Origin: Micromonospora rifamycinica
GTDB taxonomy: Bacteria > Actinomycetota > Actinomycetes > Mycobacteriales > Micromonosporaceae
DNA: 64,000 nucleotides
Assembly (NCBI RefSeq): GCF_900090265.1
Contig: NZ_LT607752.1
Location: 372,001-436,000 of the forward strand
Reading direction: 5' to 3'
Below the pieces are notes generated by a model that was given only the letters and a program-made list of their open reading frames with translations, was not told where the DNA came from and searched no databases. Of the stretch, positions 15,558 to 25,560 are shown piece after piece (within the stretch, counting starts at the first letter, position 1; every line of letters begins with the position of its first letter). Position numbers and translations under genes: made by a program.

Positions 15558-16178
15558 TCACCGCCCGGAACGGCGGGTGAGGTCGGACAACTGGGTACGG
15601 CGACCGGTCACCGCGTCCCGCAGCTTGTCCACCACCCCCACGGCCGGTTCGACGATCCGGTTCCACGGCGGGGTGGCCGGGGTGCCCGGGTGCGGTCGGG
15701 TCGGGGCCGCCTCCTCGGCGATCGCCCACCGGTTGCCCAGCCGGATCAGCTCCGCGTCGGTGGCCACCTCGCGCAGCGGGGTGATCAGCTCGGCGACCGC
15801 CTGCACGTGCCGCCGGATCCGGGCCGCCACGTCGGCCAGCGTCGGGTCGTCCGGGCCGCCGAGGGCCTTCAGCGCGGTGAGCAGCGCCACGTCCGCCGTC
15901 ACCTCCCGGTCCACCCGGTCGGCGGCGGCGGGCAGCGCGGCGCGGGCGGCGGGCAGCAGGTACTGCTCCTCGGCCGACAGGTGCCGCGACACCACGGCGG
16001 TGAGCACCTGGAGCACGTCCCGCCGCCGCTGCACCGCCAGGCTCTCGTCGGTGACCTGGTCGACCAGGTCGAGGAGCTGCCGATGCTCGGCGTCGGCGAG
16101 GTCGGCCATGCTGCGCCCGCCGGGGCGGTAGGCGTCGTCGGCGGCCGGTGGCAGCGGGGGCAGGGGTACGGCGGACAT
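15558..16178 (-). CDS. Hemerythrin-like (HHE) domain protein
   Basis: 206 residues with a hemerythrin/HHE-type four-helix bundle (about 24-150): H32 in ADAEHRQLLDLVDQV, H66 and E70 in SRHLSAEEQYLLPAAR, and H124 in RIRRHVQAVAELITPL are the expected di-iron ligands, though the pattern is partly degenerate. A Pro-rich linker and a basic C-terminal tail follow (DAVTGRRTQLSDLTRRSGR). Such cytosolic proteins sense or buffer O2, NO or iron. Monocistronic by appearance. Confidence 0.75.
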   Translation of the reverse strand: MSAVPLPPLPPAADDAYRPGGRSMADLADAEHRQLLDLVDQVTDESLAVQRRRDVLQVLTAVVSRHLSAEEQYLLPAARAALPAAADRVDREVTADVALLTALKALGGPDDPTLADVAARIRRHVQAVAELITPLREVATDAELIRLGNRWAIAEEAAPTRPHPGTPATPPWNRIVEPAVGVVDKLRDAVTGRRTQLSDLTRRSGR

Positions 16179-16414
16179 GACGCCCTCCTCGGCGGGGCCG
16201 GCGCGGGTGGCCGGCCGGTGCGACGGGCGGAACGGGGACGCCAGCGCCGGTACCCGTACCCGACGACCGGCAAACCCGCGACGGCCGCGCCGACGGTCCC
16301 GCCGGTCCGGGGTCGGCCGGCGGGCGGCGCGGCCCTGGACCGGCGGCTCCGGCGGGTCGGCAACGGGCGGGTCGGGCGGTTCGCGGCGCGGCCGGCGACT
16401 GGTAGAAAGAGGCG

Positions 16415-17743
16415 ATGACGAGCGACGCCGCCTCAGCCCTGCCCGACCCCACCGCCGAGGTCGTCGACCTCTGCGGTGACCTGCTGCGCATCGACACCAC
16501 CAACACCGGTGACAACGCCACCAGCGCCGGCGAGCGCCGGGCCGCCGAGTACGTCGCGGAGAAGCTCACCGAGGTGGGCGTGGACGTCGAGATCCACGAG
16601 TCCGCGCCGGGCCGGGCCAACCTGGTCGCCCGCATCCCCGGTGTGGACCCGGGTCGGGACGCCCTGCTGGTGCACGGCCACCTGGACGTGGTGCCGGCCG
16701 ACGCCGACGAGTGGTCGGTGCACCCGTTCTCCGGGGAGGTCCGCGACGGCTACCTGTGGGGCCGGGGCGCGATCGACATGAAGGACTTCGACGCGATGGT
16801 GCTGGCGGTGGTGCGGCACTGGCAGCGCACCGGCGTCCGCCCACCCCGGGACATCGTGCTGGCGTACACCGCCGACGAGGAGGCGGGCAGCGACTACGGC
16901 GCGCACTTCCTCGTCCAGCGCCACCGGGGGCTCTTCGACGGCTGCACCGAGGCGATCGGCGAGGTCGGCGGCTTCTCGTACTCGATCAGCGACGCCCAGC
17001 GGCTCTACCTCATCGAGACCGCCGAGAAGGGCCTGGACTGGCTGCGGCTGCACGCCCGGGGCCGGCCCGGGCACGGTTCGTTCATCCACGACGACAACGC
17101 GGTCACCGCGCTGGCCGAGGCGGTGGCCCGGATCGGCCGGCACCGCTTCCCGATCACCGTCACCCCCACCGTACGGGCCTTCCTGACCGAGGTGTCCGAC
17201 GTGCTCGGCGTCGAGCTGGACCCGGACGACCCGGAGACCGCGATCGCCAAGCTCGGCCCGATCGCCAACATCATCGGCGCGACCGTCCGCAGCACCGCCA
17301 ACCCGACCAGGCTGGCCGCCGGCTACAAGGACAACGTCATCCCCGGGCGGGCCACCGCCACCATCGACTGCCGCAGCCTGCCCGGCCAGTCGGAGATGCT
17401 GGAGCGGCAGCTGCGCGAGCTGGTCGGCCCGGACATCGAGATCGAGTACATCCAGCGTCAGCCCGCCCTGGAGACCACCTTCGACGGCGACCTGGTCGAG
17501 GCGATGTCGGCGGCGCTGCGGGCCGAGGACCCGGGAGCCCGGCCGGTGCCGTACATGCTCTCCGGTGGCACCGACGCCAAGGCGTTCGCCCAGCTCGGCA
17601 TGCGCTGCTTCGGTTTCGCCCCGCTGCGGCTGCCGGCGGACCTCAACTTCTCGGCGTTGTTCCACGGCATCGACGAGCGGGTACCGGTGGACGGACTACA
17701 GTTCGGCGTGCGGGTGCTCGACCGGTTCCTCCGCAACTGCTGA
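16415..17743 (+). CDS. M20-family zinc metallopeptidase / deacylase
   Basis: 442 residues typical of the ArgE/DapE/carboxypeptidase G2 (M20) family. Metal ligands appear in LVHGHLDVVP, GRGAIDMKD, and the catalytic ADEEAGS; GRPGHGSFI is the dimerisation-domain His; the last ligand His lies in FHGIDERV near the C-terminus. The long form of about 440 residues with 'DLLRIDTTNTGD' at the N-terminus is a common actinobacterial uncharacterised M20 member ('M20/M25/M40 family'). Substrate unknown; a dipeptide or N-acyl amino acid is likely. Confidence 0.92.
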   Translation: MTSDAASALPDPTAEVVDLCGDLLRIDTTNTGDNATSAGERRAAEYVAEKLTEVGVDVEIHESAPGRANLVARIPGVDPGRDALLVHGHLDVVPADADEWSVHPFSGEVRDGYLWGRGAIDMKDFDAMVLAVVRHWQRTGVRPPRDIVLAYTADEEAGSDYGAHFLVQRHRGLFDGCTEAIGEVGGFSYSISDAQRLYLIETAEKGLDWLRLHARGRPGHGSFIHDDNAVTALAEAVARIGRHRFPITVTPTVRAFLTEVSDVLGVELDPDDPETAIAKLGPIANIIGATVRSTANPTRLAAGYKDNVIPGRATATIDCRSLPGQSEMLERQLRELVGPDIEIEYIQRQPALETTFDGDLVEAMSAALRAEDPGARPVPYMLSGGTDAKAFAQLGMRCFGFAPLRLPADLNFSALFHGIDERVPVDGLQFGVRVLDRFLRNC

Positions 17744-17787
17744 CCGGTGCCGGTGCCGCACCCCCCATTCCTCGAAGGGACTGCCTC

Positions 17788-18447
17788 ATGACCGACCAGC
17801 ACGCTGAGCTGGACGTCGCCCTGGAGCGCGTGATCGACGCGGCCCGCGCCCACCTGACGGCCGTACGGGCCGCCCAGGGGCGGATCGACGACGACGACGT
17901 CTGGCAGGCGTACGTGGCGTTGAACAACGCCTCCTTCGCCTACGACGAGCAGCTGCTCGACGCGTTCGGCGAGGTCACCCCCTGGGACGTCGAGTCGATC
18001 GACCCGGACGAGGCGGACGAGCGGTTCGGCTCCGGCGAGGGTGACCCGGCCACCGACCCGCACCCACAGGTCATCTCGGTGCGGCAGCGCCGTGACTACC
18101 GGGTGCCCAGCGTCTCGGCGCTGCTGCGGGTCGCCGAGGTGGCCCGCCGGGAGGGCACGCCGGAGGGCGACGAGCCCGCGCCGGTCGAGGGGGTGGGCGA
18201 GGCGGTGCTGGAGCTGTTGCAGGGCGGTGACGGCTCGCTCGGCGCCCTGGACGTGCCGGAGCTGGAGCCGTTGGACGGCGTGGTCATGGTCAGCGAGGTC
18301 GGCACCCCGGTCGACCTGGAGTCGTTCAGCGACGACGACCCGGTGGGTCCGTTCACCCCCGCGGCCGACGACCGGCTGGTGGGCCGGCTCGACGAGCACC
18401 CGTTCCTCGACGAGGACGACCACGACCACGCCGGGCACCAGCACTAG
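17788..18447 (+). CDS. Acidic hypothetical protein with His-rich tail
   Basis: 219 residues, strongly acidic (clusters such as SIDPDEADERF and SFSDDDPVGPF) and ending in DEDDHDHAGHQH. That tail could bind Ni/Zn/Co, but nothing else points to metal traffic. It starts 44 bp after the M20 peptidase with AAGGGACTGCCTC before the ATG, so it is likely in the same operon. No family is recognised; conserved actinobacterial protein of unknown role. Confidence 0.7.
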   Translation: MTDQHAELDVALERVIDAARAHLTAVRAAQGRIDDDDVWQAYVALNNASFAYDEQLLDAFGEVTPWDVESIDPDEADERFGSGEGDPATDPHPQVISVRQRRDYRVPSVSALLRVAEVARREGTPEGDEPAPVEGVGEAVLELLQGGDGSLGALDVPELEPLDGVVMVSEVGTPVDLESFSDDDPVGPFTPAADDRLVGRLDEHPFLDEDDHDHAGHQH

Positions 18448-18555
18448 CCGGTGGCGGCCGGCCCGGGGGCGGTCCCGGGCCGGCCGTTCCCGGACCGCCG
18501 CCTCCGGGTGCCGGCTGGCCTCTGGGTGCCGGGCTGCCTCCGGGTGCCGGGCGGG

Positions 18556-18747
18556 TCAGTAGGACAGGCCGGGTTGCGGTTGGGCGACCCGACGGCGACG
18601 CAGCACCACCTTGCGGGTGCCGTCCCGGAAGAGCTGAACCCGGGCCAGCTCCCAGCCGGAGAACTCCGCCTGGATCGCCAGTTGCGCCGCGGCGGTCAAC
18701 CGGTCGACGTTGGGCGGCAACCGCAGCGGCGCGTATTCGTAGTCCAT
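18556..18747 (-). CDS. DUF5703 family small protein
   Basis: 63 residues beginning MDYEYAPLRLPPNVDRLTAAAQLAIQAEFSGWELARVQLFRDGTRKVVLRRR, the complete DUF5703 domain, a short conserved actinobacterial protein of unknown function. An in-frame ATG at 18756 would add MGV; the MDYEY start is preferred from family convention. Followed (upstream in coordinates) by the convergent acidic protein gene. Confidence 0.8.
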   Translation of the reverse strand: MDYEYAPLRLPPNVDRLTAAAQLAIQAEFSGWELARVQLFRDGTRKVVLRRRRVAQPQPGLSY

Positions 18748-18849
18748 GACACCCATGCTGCCCAGCCCGGCGGCCCGGCGCCACCCCCTACCCGGTGCGC
18801 CGCGCCACCACCGCGGGCGGCCACGCCCGCGGCGGAGTCCGTGGCGGGC

Positions 18850-19821
18850 TCAGCCCTCGCGTTCCGGGTAGCCGACCGGCACCGCGGACACGTCGTCCAG
18901 CGCCGTGGTGATCTCCTCCGGCAGGGTCATCCGTTCCACCTGCAACGCCCCGAGCAGCTGGCCCACCGTCCGGGCGCCGAGGATCGGCGCGGTCACCCCC
19001 GGCCGGTCCCGGATCCAGGCCAGCGCCACCTCCAGCGGGGACACCCCGAGCCCACCGGCGGCGATGCTCACCGCCTCCACGATGCTGGAGCAGCGCGGCT
19101 CCAGGTAGGTGGCGACGAACGGCTCGAAGTGCGCCGAGGCGGCCCGGGAGTCCGCCGGGCGGCCGTTGCGGTACTTGCCGGTCAGTACCCCCCGCCCGAG
19201 CGGCGACCAGGGCAGCACCCCCAGGCCGAGGGCGGCGCAGGCCGGCAGCACCTCCCGCTCGACCCCCCGCTCCAGCAGCGAGTACTCGACCTGGGCGGCG
19301 ACCACCGGGGACCGCCCCGGCCAGGCGGCCTGCCAGGCGGCGGCGCGGGCGGTCTGCCAGCCGGAGAAGTTCGACACCCCGACGTACCGGACCCGGCCGG
19401 AGGCGACCGCGTGGTCCAGCGCGGCCAGGGTCTCCTCCAGCGGGGTGTCCGGGTCGTAGCCGTGCACCTGCCACAGGTCGACGTGGTCGGTGCCGAGCCG
19501 GCGCAGGGAGGCGTCCAGGGTGCGCAGCAGGTGCCCGCGGGAACCGTCCCGCCGTCGGCCGCTGCCCGGACGCAGGCCCGCCTTGGTGGCGATCAGCACG
19601 TCCTCGCGGGGGACCAGGGTGCCCAGCAGCGACCCGAGCACCGACTCGGCGTCCCCGTCGGCGAAGACGTCGGCGGTGTCGACCAGGTTGCCGCCCGCGT
19701 CGAGGAAGCTCTTCAGCTGGGCCGCCGCGTCGTCGGCGTCGGTGTCCCGGCCCCAGGTCATGGTGCCGAGCGCGAGCCGGGAAACCGCCAGCCCGCTTCG
19801 GCCGAGCGGTCGCTGTTGCAT
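18850..19821 (-). CDS. Aldo/keto reductase with Phe at the catalytic Tyr position
   Basis: 323-residue (beta/alpha)8 aldo/keto reductase. Catalytic-site positions: D48 (NLVDTAD), F53 where Tyr is expected (ADVFADGD), K80 (LIATKAG) and H120 (LWQVHGYD). The NADP-binding region PILGARTVGQLLGAL lies near residues 275-290. The Tyr-to-Phe change at the general acid is clear in the DNA (codon TTC). Either the activity is altered or another residue supplies the proton. Single gene, divergent from the LLM oxidoreductase at 20079. Substrate unknown. Confidence 0.85.
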   Translation of the reverse strand: MQQRPLGRSGLAVSRLALGTMTWGRDTDADDAAAQLKSFLDAGGNLVDTADVFADGDAESVLGSLLGTLVPREDVLIATKAGLRPGSGRRRDGSRGHLLRTLDASLRRLGTDHVDLWQVHGYDPDTPLEETLAALDHAVASGRVRYVGVSNFSGWQTARAAAWQAAWPGRSPVVAAQVEYSLLERGVEREVLPACAALGLGVLPWSPLGRGVLTGKYRNGRPADSRAASAHFEPFVATYLEPRCSSIVEAVSIAAGGLGVSPLEVALAWIRDRPGVTAPILGARTVGQLLGALQVERMTLPEEITTALDDVSAVPVGYPEREG

Positions 19822-20078
19822 GGGTGAACCTTATTTCGAACCCGGCGCAACCGATATCCTCGCTCCCGGCATCTCTGCCTGTCGGGTCGCCGATCCGACC
19901 GTCACCACCGCCCCGGGTCGCTCGTTGGGCACTCCACGCGCCGGCCCGGTCGCTCGTCGTCCACCTCCCGTCGCGGCCCGCGGCACGCGGCCCGCCGGCG
20001 GGGGCGAGCCGGTGGGCGGCGGGGGCCGGGTCATTGCGTAACCTGATGCGACCTGTGGGTGCGGGATGGGGAGGATCA

Positions 20079-21131
20079 GTGCGACTCGGGCTCAACCTCG
20101 GATATCAGACGGCGTGGAGTACACCGGCCGGCTACCTGGCGCTCGCCCAGGAGGCGGACCGTCTCGGCTACTCGGTGGTGTGGGCGGCGGAGGCGTACGG
20201 CTCCGACGCGCCGAGCATGCTGGCCTGGATGGCGGGCCAGACCGAGCGGATCGACCTGGGCAGCGCGGTGATGCAGATCCCCGCCCGGACCCCGGCGATG
20301 ACCGCGATGACGGCGGCGACCATCGACGCGCTCTCCGGCGGCCGGTTCCGGCTCGGCCTGGGGGTCTCCGGTCCGCAGGTCTCCGAGGGCTGGCACGGTG
20401 TCCGGTTCGCCAAGCCGCTGGCCCGCACCCGCGAGTACGTCGACATCGTGAAGCTGGCGGTGGCCCGCAAGGAGGTCGCCTACGACGGCGCGCACTACAC
20501 GCTGCCGCTGCCCGACGGCCCCGGCAAGGCGTTGCGGCTGGGCTTCCATCCGCCGCGCCCCCACATCCCGGTCTACCTGGCCGCGGTCGGGCCGAAGAAC
20601 CTGGAACTGGCCGGTGAGATCGCCGACGGCTGGCTCGCCGTCTTCTACTCCCCGGAGTTCGCCGAGGAGCAGCTCGCCTCGGTGCGGGCGGGCCGGGCCC
20701 GGGCCGGCAAGGAGCTCGCCGGCTTCGACGTGGTGCCGTCGGTGCCGGTGGTGGTCGGCGACGACGTGGCCGCCTGCGCCGAGCTGGTCCGCTGGTACGC
20801 CGCCCTCTACGTCGGCGGGATGGGCAGCCGGCAGCAGAACTTCTACAACCAGCTCGCCACCCGGATGGGCTACGGCGACGCGGCCCGTCAGGTGCAGGAC
20901 CTCTACCTGGCCAAGCAGCAGCGCGACGCGGCGGCGGCGGTGCCGATGGAGTTCATCGACCGCACCTCGCTGCTCGGCCCCAAGGAACGCATCGCCGAGC
21001 GGATGCGGGAGTACGCGGCGGCCGGGGTGACCACCCTGTCGGTCACCCTGTTCGTGGCCGACCGGGAGAGCGGCGTGCAGACCCTGCGGACCGTCGCCGA
21101 GGCCCTCGACCTCTCGGGAGTCGGCGAGTGA
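20079..21131 (+). CDS. LLM-class (probably F420-dependent) oxidoreductase
   Basis: 350 residues of the luciferase-like monooxygenase TIM-barrel family: [36 protein letters not shown] at the N-terminus, [45 protein letters not shown], and [23 protein letters not shown]. This pattern matches the actinobacterial LLM F420-dependent group rather than FMN luciferases. GTG 20079 is chosen because GGGGAGGA lies just before it. Its stop overlaps the uppP start (GTGA), so the two genes are coupled. Substrate unknown. Confidence 0.88.
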   Translation: MRLGLNLGYQTAWSTPAGYLALAQEADRLGYSVVWAAEAYGSDAPSMLAWMAGQTERIDLGSAVMQIPARTPAMTAMTAATIDALSGGRFRLGLGVSGPQVSEGWHGVRFAKPLARTREYVDIVKLAVARKEVAYDGAHYTLPLPDGPGKALRLGFHPPRPHIPVYLAAVGPKNLELAGEIADGWLAVFYSPEFAEEQLASVRAGRARAGKELAGFDVVPSVPVVVGDDVAACAELVRWYAALYVGGMGSRQQNFYNQLATRMGYGDAARQVQDLYLAKQQRDAAAAVPMEFIDRTSLLGPKERIAERMREYAAAGVTTLSVTLFVADRESGVQTLRTVAEALDLSGVGE

Positions 21132-21964
21132 CCTGGGTCGAGGCCATCGTCCTGGGCATCGTCCAGGGGCTCACCGAGTTCCTTCCGGTGAGTTCGTCGG
21201 GGCATCTGCGGATCACCTCGGCGATCTTCTTCGACCAGGACGCGGGCGCGTCCTTCACCGCGGTCACCCAGCTGGGCACCGAGGCGGCCGTGCTCATCTA
21301 CTTCGCCAAGGACATCTGGCGGATCACCCGGACCTGGCTGGTCGGCATCAGGGACGCCTCGGTCCGGTCCAGCCTCGACTACCGGATGGGCTGGTACGTG
21401 ATCGTCGGCTCGATCCCGATCGGGCTGCTCGGTTTCCTGTTCAAGGACCAGATCCGCACCGCCGGACGCAACCTGTGGGTGGTCTCCACCACCCTGATCG
21501 TCTTCGCCTTCGTGCTGGCCTTCGCCGAGTACTGGGGCCGGCAGACCCGTACCCTGGCGAACTTCCGGATGCGCGACGGCATCGTGATGGGCTTCGCCCA
21601 GGCGATGGCGCTGGTCCCCGGGGTGTCCCGCTCCGGCGGCACGCTCACCGCGGGCCTGCTGCTCAACCTCACCCGGGAGGCCGCCGCCCGGTACTCGTTC
21701 CTGCTGGCCATCCCGGCGGTGGTGATGTCCGGGATCTTCAGCGTCGGGGACGTCTTCGAGCCGGCCGCGCCGGGCACCTCGGTGCCGTCGGTGGCGCAGA
21801 TGGTGGTCGCCACCATCATCGCCTTCGGCGTCGGCTACGCGGCCATCGCCTGGCTGCTGCGGTACGTGGCGCACCACACCCTGTACGTCTTCGTGCTCTA
21901 CCGGGTGGCGCTCGGCACCCTGGTGCTGGCGCTGCTGCTCACCGGCACGATCAGCGCCACCTGA
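21128..21964 (+). CDS. uppP: Undecaprenyl-diphosphate phosphatase
   Basis: 278-residue polytopic membrane enzyme that dephosphorylates undecaprenyl pyrophosphate to recycle the lipid carrier of peptidoglycan synthesis, and gives bacitracin resistance. Both family motifs are present: [16 protein letters not shown] at residues 12-27 and [11 protein letters not shown] in the middle, with seven to eight hydrophobic spans. GTG start 21128 overlaps the upstream stop by 4 bp. A 17-bp hairpin follows the stop. Confidence 0.95.
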   Translation: MTWVEAIVLGIVQGLTEFLPVSSSGHLRITSAIFFDQDAGASFTAVTQLGTEAAVLIYFAKDIWRITRTWLVGIRDASVRSSLDYRMGWYVIVGSIPIGLLGFLFKDQIRTAGRNLWVVSTTLIVFAFVLAFAEYWGRQTRTLANFRMRDGIVMGFAQAMALVPGVSRSGGTLTAGLLLNLTREAAARYSFLLAIPAVVMSGIFSVGDVFEPAAPGTSVPSVAQMVVATIIAFGVGYAAIAWLLRYVAHHTLYVFVLYRVALGTLVLALLLTGTISAT

Positions 21965-21975
21965 TCCGCCCCGGC

Positions 21976-22015
21976 CGACGGCCCCCGACACCGCCGCCGG
22001 TGTCGGGGGCCGTCG
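21976..22015 (+). terminator. Strong hairpin terminator after uppP
   Basis: Perfect 17-bp stem CGACGGCCCCCGACACC / GGTGTCGGGGGCCGTCG with a 6-nt loop, 12 bp after the uppP stop. Lacks a U-tract. Confidence 0.75.
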
Positions 22016-22043
22016 CGGTCCGGACTGCGCCTAGGGTGGGGGC

Positions 22044-22748
22044 GTGGCGACCCTTCTGCTTCTGCGACACGGCCGGACGACCGCGAACGCCGACGGTGGT
22101 CTGGCCGGCCGCCAGCCGGTCGAGCTGGACGAGACGGGCCGGGCCCAGGCGGTCGCGGTCGGCGACCGGCTGCGGCCGGTGCCGCTCGCGGCGGTGGTGA
22201 CCAGTCCGCTGATCCGCTGCCGGCAGACCCTCGAGCTGGCGCTGCCGCAGGCCGAGCCGGTGGTCGAGGAGGGGCTGATCGAGTGCGGCTACGGCGCCTG
22301 GGAGGGGCAGCCGCTGAAGAAGCTGGCCAAGGAGCCGCTCTGGCCGGTGGTGCAGCAGCATCCCAGTGCCGCGGTCTTCCCCGACGGCGAGTCGATGGCG
22401 CAGATGTCGGCCCGCGCGGTCGCCGCCGTCCGCGCCTGGGACGCCCGGATCACCGCGGAGCACGGGCCGGAGGCGGTCTGGCTGGCGTGCAGCCACGGCG
22501 ATGTGATCAAGGCCATCGTGGCCGACGCCCTCGGGATGCACCTGGACCTGTTCCAACGCCTGGTCGCCGACCCGGCCTCGGTCACCGCGATCCGTTACAC
22601 CCCGTTGCGGCCGTTCCTGGTCCGGCTCAACGACACCGGCGGTGACCTGGCCGCCCTGGTGCCCCCGCGACCCAAGCGGCGGCGTCGGGCGGCCCGGGCT
22701 GTCGACTCCGACGCGGCTGTCGGCGGGGGCGCGGGGAGCGCCGGCTGA
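22044..22748 (+). CDS. Histidine phosphatase family protein (MSMEG_4193-like)
   Basis: 234 residues. The phosphoglycerate-mutase-like signature LLLLRHGRTTANADG at the N-terminus supplies the phospho-accepting His10 and Arg; the second His is in ACSHGDVIKAI near residue 154, with the Glu in ECGYGAWEG near 83. It is the first gene of a conserved actinobacterial cluster that runs through DUF3090 and SCO1664-like to mshC. A Pro/Arg/Ala tail is disordered. GTG start. Substrate unknown. Confidence 0.9.
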   Translation: MATLLLLRHGRTTANADGGLAGRQPVELDETGRAQAVAVGDRLRPVPLAAVVTSPLIRCRQTLELALPQAEPVVEEGLIECGYGAWEGQPLKKLAKEPLWPVVQQHPSAAVFPDGESMAQMSARAVAAVRAWDARITAEHGPEAVWLACSHGDVIKAIVADALGMHLDLFQRLVADPASVTAIRYTPLRPFLVRLNDTGGDLAALVPPRPKRRRRAARAVDSDAAVGGGAGSAG

Positions 22749-22850
22749 ACCGGTCGACCACGACCGGGCCGGGCCGCGCCGTTTCGCCCTCGGCTGATTC
22801 GGCGTCGGTGCCTTGCGCGACGGTTCCACGCTCCGGATAGGGTCGTGGGT

Positions 22851-23426
22851 ATGACCCACCAGGTGCACGCGTTCGAGCCGCCGGAGCGGTTCGTCGCCGG
22901 GACGGTCGGGGCGCCCGGGGAGCGCACGTTCTTCCTCCAGGCCCGCGGCGGTGGCCGGCTGGTCAGCGTCGCGCTGGAGAAGGTCCAGGTGTCCCTGCTC
23001 GCCGAGAAGCTGGAGGAGCTGCTCTCCGAGGCGCAGCGCCGGTTCGGTGTCGAGCTGCCGGAGGCACCGGCCGCCGTCGGCGACAACGACCCGCTGGACA
23101 GCCCGGTCGACGAGGAGTTCCGGGTCGGCACCCTCGGGCTGGCGTTCGACGTGGACTCGGCCACCGTGGTGATCGAGGCGATCGCCGCCGGTGAGGCGGA
23201 GGCCGAGGTCGAGCTGGGCGACGACGACATCGACGAGGACGACGACGAGGAGCCCGACGAGGACCTCGACCGGCTGCGGGTGCGGTTGACGCCCGAGGCG
23301 ACCCGCGAGTTCATCGAGCGGGCCCGCCGGGTGGTCAACGCCGGCCGTCCGCCCTGCCCGCTCTGCGGCCAGCCGCTCGACCCGGCCGGTCACCTCTGCC
23401 CCCGGCACAACGGCTACCACCGGTGA
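22851..23426 (+). CDS. DUF3090 family protein
   Basis: 191 residues from ATG 22851 (MTHQVHAFEPPERFVAGTVGAPGERTFFLQA), the standard DUF3090 start; GTG 22845 would add two residues. The middle contains the family segment LGLAFDVDSATVVIEAIA, then a run of acidic residues. The C-terminus carries a CPLC...C putative zinc-binding patch. Function is unknown, but the gene is nearly always followed by an SCO1664-like gene and mshC. Its stop overlaps the next GTG. Confidence 0.92.
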   Translation: MTHQVHAFEPPERFVAGTVGAPGERTFFLQARGGGRLVSVALEKVQVSLLAEKLEELLSEAQRRFGVELPEAPAAVGDNDPLDSPVDEEFRVGTLGLAFDVDSATVVIEAIAAGEAEAEVELGDDDIDEDDDEEPDEDLDRLRVRLTPEATREFIERARRVVNAGRPPCPLCGQPLDPAGHLCPRHNGYHR

Positions 23427-24238
23427 CCTCGTCGGAGGTGCAGCGCGAGGACGCCAGCGCCGCGCTCCGGCTGCTCTGCGACGGTGAACTGGAGCTGGAG
23501 GGTCGCCTGGTCGACGCCTCCAACACCACCCTGCGGGCGACCCTGACCCTGGACGACCGGACGGCCCGCTGCGTCTACAAGCCGGTGCGCGGTGAGCGTC
23601 CGCTCTGGGACTTCCCCGACGGCACCCTCGCCGGCCGGGAGGTCTCCGCATACCTGGTCTCCCGGGCCACCGGCTGGGACCTGGTCCCGCCGACGGTGCT
23701 ACGGGACGGGCCGCTCGGCCCGGGGTCGTGTCAGCTCTGGATCGACGAGCCCGACGACGCCGAGCCGCTGGTCGGGTTCGTGCCGGCCGAGGCGGTGCCG
23801 CCGCGCTGGTTCCCGGTGGCCGCGGCCCGGGACGAGGACGGCTCGGCGTACGCCCTGGCGCACGCGGACGATCCCCGGCTGGCCCGGTTGGCGTTGCTGG
23901 ACGCGGTGCTCAACAACGCCGACCGCAAGGGCGGTCACGTGCTGGTCGGCGCGGACGACCGGATCTACGGGGTGGATCACGGGGTCTGCTTCCACGTGGA
24001 GGAGAAGCTCCGCACCGTGCTGTGGGGCTGGGCCGGCCGGCAGCTCCCACCGGACGCGGTGCAGGTGCTCGACACCCTCGCCGGCCAGCTCGCCGGGGAG
24101 TTGGGCGAGGAGCTGGCCGCGCACCTGACCCTCGGCGAGATCGCCGAGGTGGGCGCCCGGGTGCGGCGGCTGCGGGACACCGGCCGCTACCCGCTGCCGC
24201 CGCAGGAGTGGCCGGCGATGCCCTGGCCGCCCATCTGA
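23423..24238 (+). CDS. SCO1664-family protein (PI3/4-kinase-like fold)
   Basis: 271 residues of the SCO1664 family. Features with kinase-like flavour are TARCVYKPVRGERPLWDF (a lysine after a beta strand), LLDAVLNNADRKGGHVLV with an NNADR catalytic-loop-like motif, and IYGVDHGVCFH, reminiscent of a DxG/DHG metal loop. This resembles the phosphatidylinositol 3/4-kinase-like HipA-type fold. Function is unknown. The GTG start overlaps the DUF3090 stop (GTGA), and mshC follows after 67 bp. Confidence 0.88.
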   Translation: MTSSEVQREDASAALRLLCDGELELEGRLVDASNTTLRATLTLDDRTARCVYKPVRGERPLWDFPDGTLAGREVSAYLVSRATGWDLVPPTVLRDGPLGPGSCQLWIDEPDDAEPLVGFVPAEAVPPRWFPVAAARDEDGSAYALAHADDPRLARLALLDAVLNNADRKGGHVLVGADDRIYGVDHGVCFHVEEKLRTVLWGWAGRQLPPDAVQVLDTLAGQLAGELGEELAAHLTLGEIAEVGARVRRLRDTGRYPLPPQEWPAMPWPPI

Positions 24239-24305
24239 GTCGTTGTCGCGTTGATCACCCGAGCGGTTCCTCCGGGTGGCCGGAGCGCTCGTTAGGCTGA
24301 CGGTC

Positions 24306-25544
24306 ATGGACTCTTGGGTGGGACACGAGGTGCCACGGCTGCCGGGTGACGCCGGGCCACTGAGCTTGTACGACTCGGCCCGGCGCGGTGTCCACCCGAG
24401 TCGTCCCGCCGGCCCGGCGACCATGTACGTCTGCGGCATCACCCCGTACGACGCCACCCACCTGGGGCACGCCGCCACCATGATCACCTTTGACCTGGTG
24501 CAGCGGATGTGGCGCGACGCCGGATTGACCGTCCGGTACGTGCAGAACGTCACCGACATCGACGACCCGCTGCTGGAGCGGGCCGAGCGCGACGGCGAGG
24601 ACTGGAAGGTCCTGGCGATGCGGGAGACGGCCCTGTTCCGCGAGGACATGGAGGCGCTGCGGATCATCCCGCCCGCGCACTACGTCGGCGCGGTGGAGTC
24701 GATCCCGGAGATCGCCGACCGGGTCCAGGAGCTCCTCAAGGACGGTGCCGCGTACCGGCTCGACGACGGCAGCGGCGACGTCTACTTCGACATCGCCGCC
24801 GCCCCGGAGTTCGGCTACGAGTCGAACCTGAGCCGGGAGCAGATGCTGGAGATCTTCCCGGAGCGCGGCGGCGACCCGGACCGGGCCGGCAAACGCGATC
24901 CGCTCGACCCGCTGCTGTGGCGCGGTGCCCGCGACGGCGAGCCGTCCTGGCCGGGCGGTGAGCTGGGCGCCGGCCGGCCGGGCTGGCACATCGAGTGCAC
25001 GGTGATCGCGCTGAACCTGCTCGGCGACCGGCTCGACGTGCAGGGCGGCGGCAACGACCTGATCTTTCCGCACCACGAGTGTTCCGCCGCGCACGCCGAG
25101 CGGCTCACCGGCGAGGCGCCCTTCGCCGACCACTACGTGCACGCCGGCATGATCGGCCTGGACGGCGAGAAGATGTCCAAGTCCAAGGGCAACCTGGTCT
25201 TCGTCTCCCGGCTGCGCGCCGACCGGGTCGACCCGATGGCCGTCCGGCTCGGTCTGGTCTCCGGCCACTACCGGGACGACCGGGCCTGGACCGACGAGGT
25301 GCTCGACGCCGCGCACCGGCGGCTGGACCGCTGGCGGCGGGCCGCCGCCGCGCCGTCCGGGCCGTCCGGCGCGGCCTTCCTGGCCGGGGTACGCGAGCGC
25401 CTCGGTGACGATCTGGACACCCCGGGCGCCCTGGCGCTGGCCGACAGGTGGGCGGCGGCGACCCTCGCCGGCACCGGCGGCGACCCGGGAGCCCCCGCGC
25501 TCTTCGCCGTCACCCTCGACGCCCTGCTCGGCATCCGCCTCTGA
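24306..25544 (+). CDS. mshC: Mycothiol ligase: L-cysteine:1D-myo-inositol 2-amino-2-deoxy-alpha-D-glucopyranoside ligase
   Basis: 412-residue class-I aminoacyl-tRNA-synthetase-like ligase. It joins cysteine to GlcN-inositol with ATP in the penultimate step of mycothiol synthesis. The MshC-specific HIGH-like motif is in [22 protein letters not shown], zinc ligands include the Cys of VCGI, WHIECT and PHHECSAAH, and KMSKSKGN is the KMSKS loop. The start [14 protein letters not shown] at 24306 is the family consensus; an upstream in-frame ATG at 24276 is unlikely. Distinguished from CysS by length and the DxTH sequence. Confidence 0.96.
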   Translation: MDSWVGHEVPRLPGDAGPLSLYDSARRGVHPSRPAGPATMYVCGITPYDATHLGHAATMITFDLVQRMWRDAGLTVRYVQNVTDIDDPLLERAERDGEDWKVLAMRETALFREDMEALRIIPPAHYVGAVESIPEIADRVQELLKDGAAYRLDDGSGDVYFDIAAAPEFGYESNLSREQMLEIFPERGGDPDRAGKRDPLDPLLWRGARDGEPSWPGGELGAGRPGWHIECTVIALNLLGDRLDVQGGGNDLIFPHHECSAAHAERLTGEAPFADHYVHAGMIGLDGEKMSKSKGNLVFVSRLRADRVDPMAVRLGLVSGHYRDDRAWTDEVLDAAHRRLDRWRRAAAAPSGPSGAAFLAGVRERLGDDLDTPGALALADRWAAATLAGTGGDPGAPALFAVTLDALLGIRL

Positions 25545-25560
25545 CGGTGAGGATGTAGGG

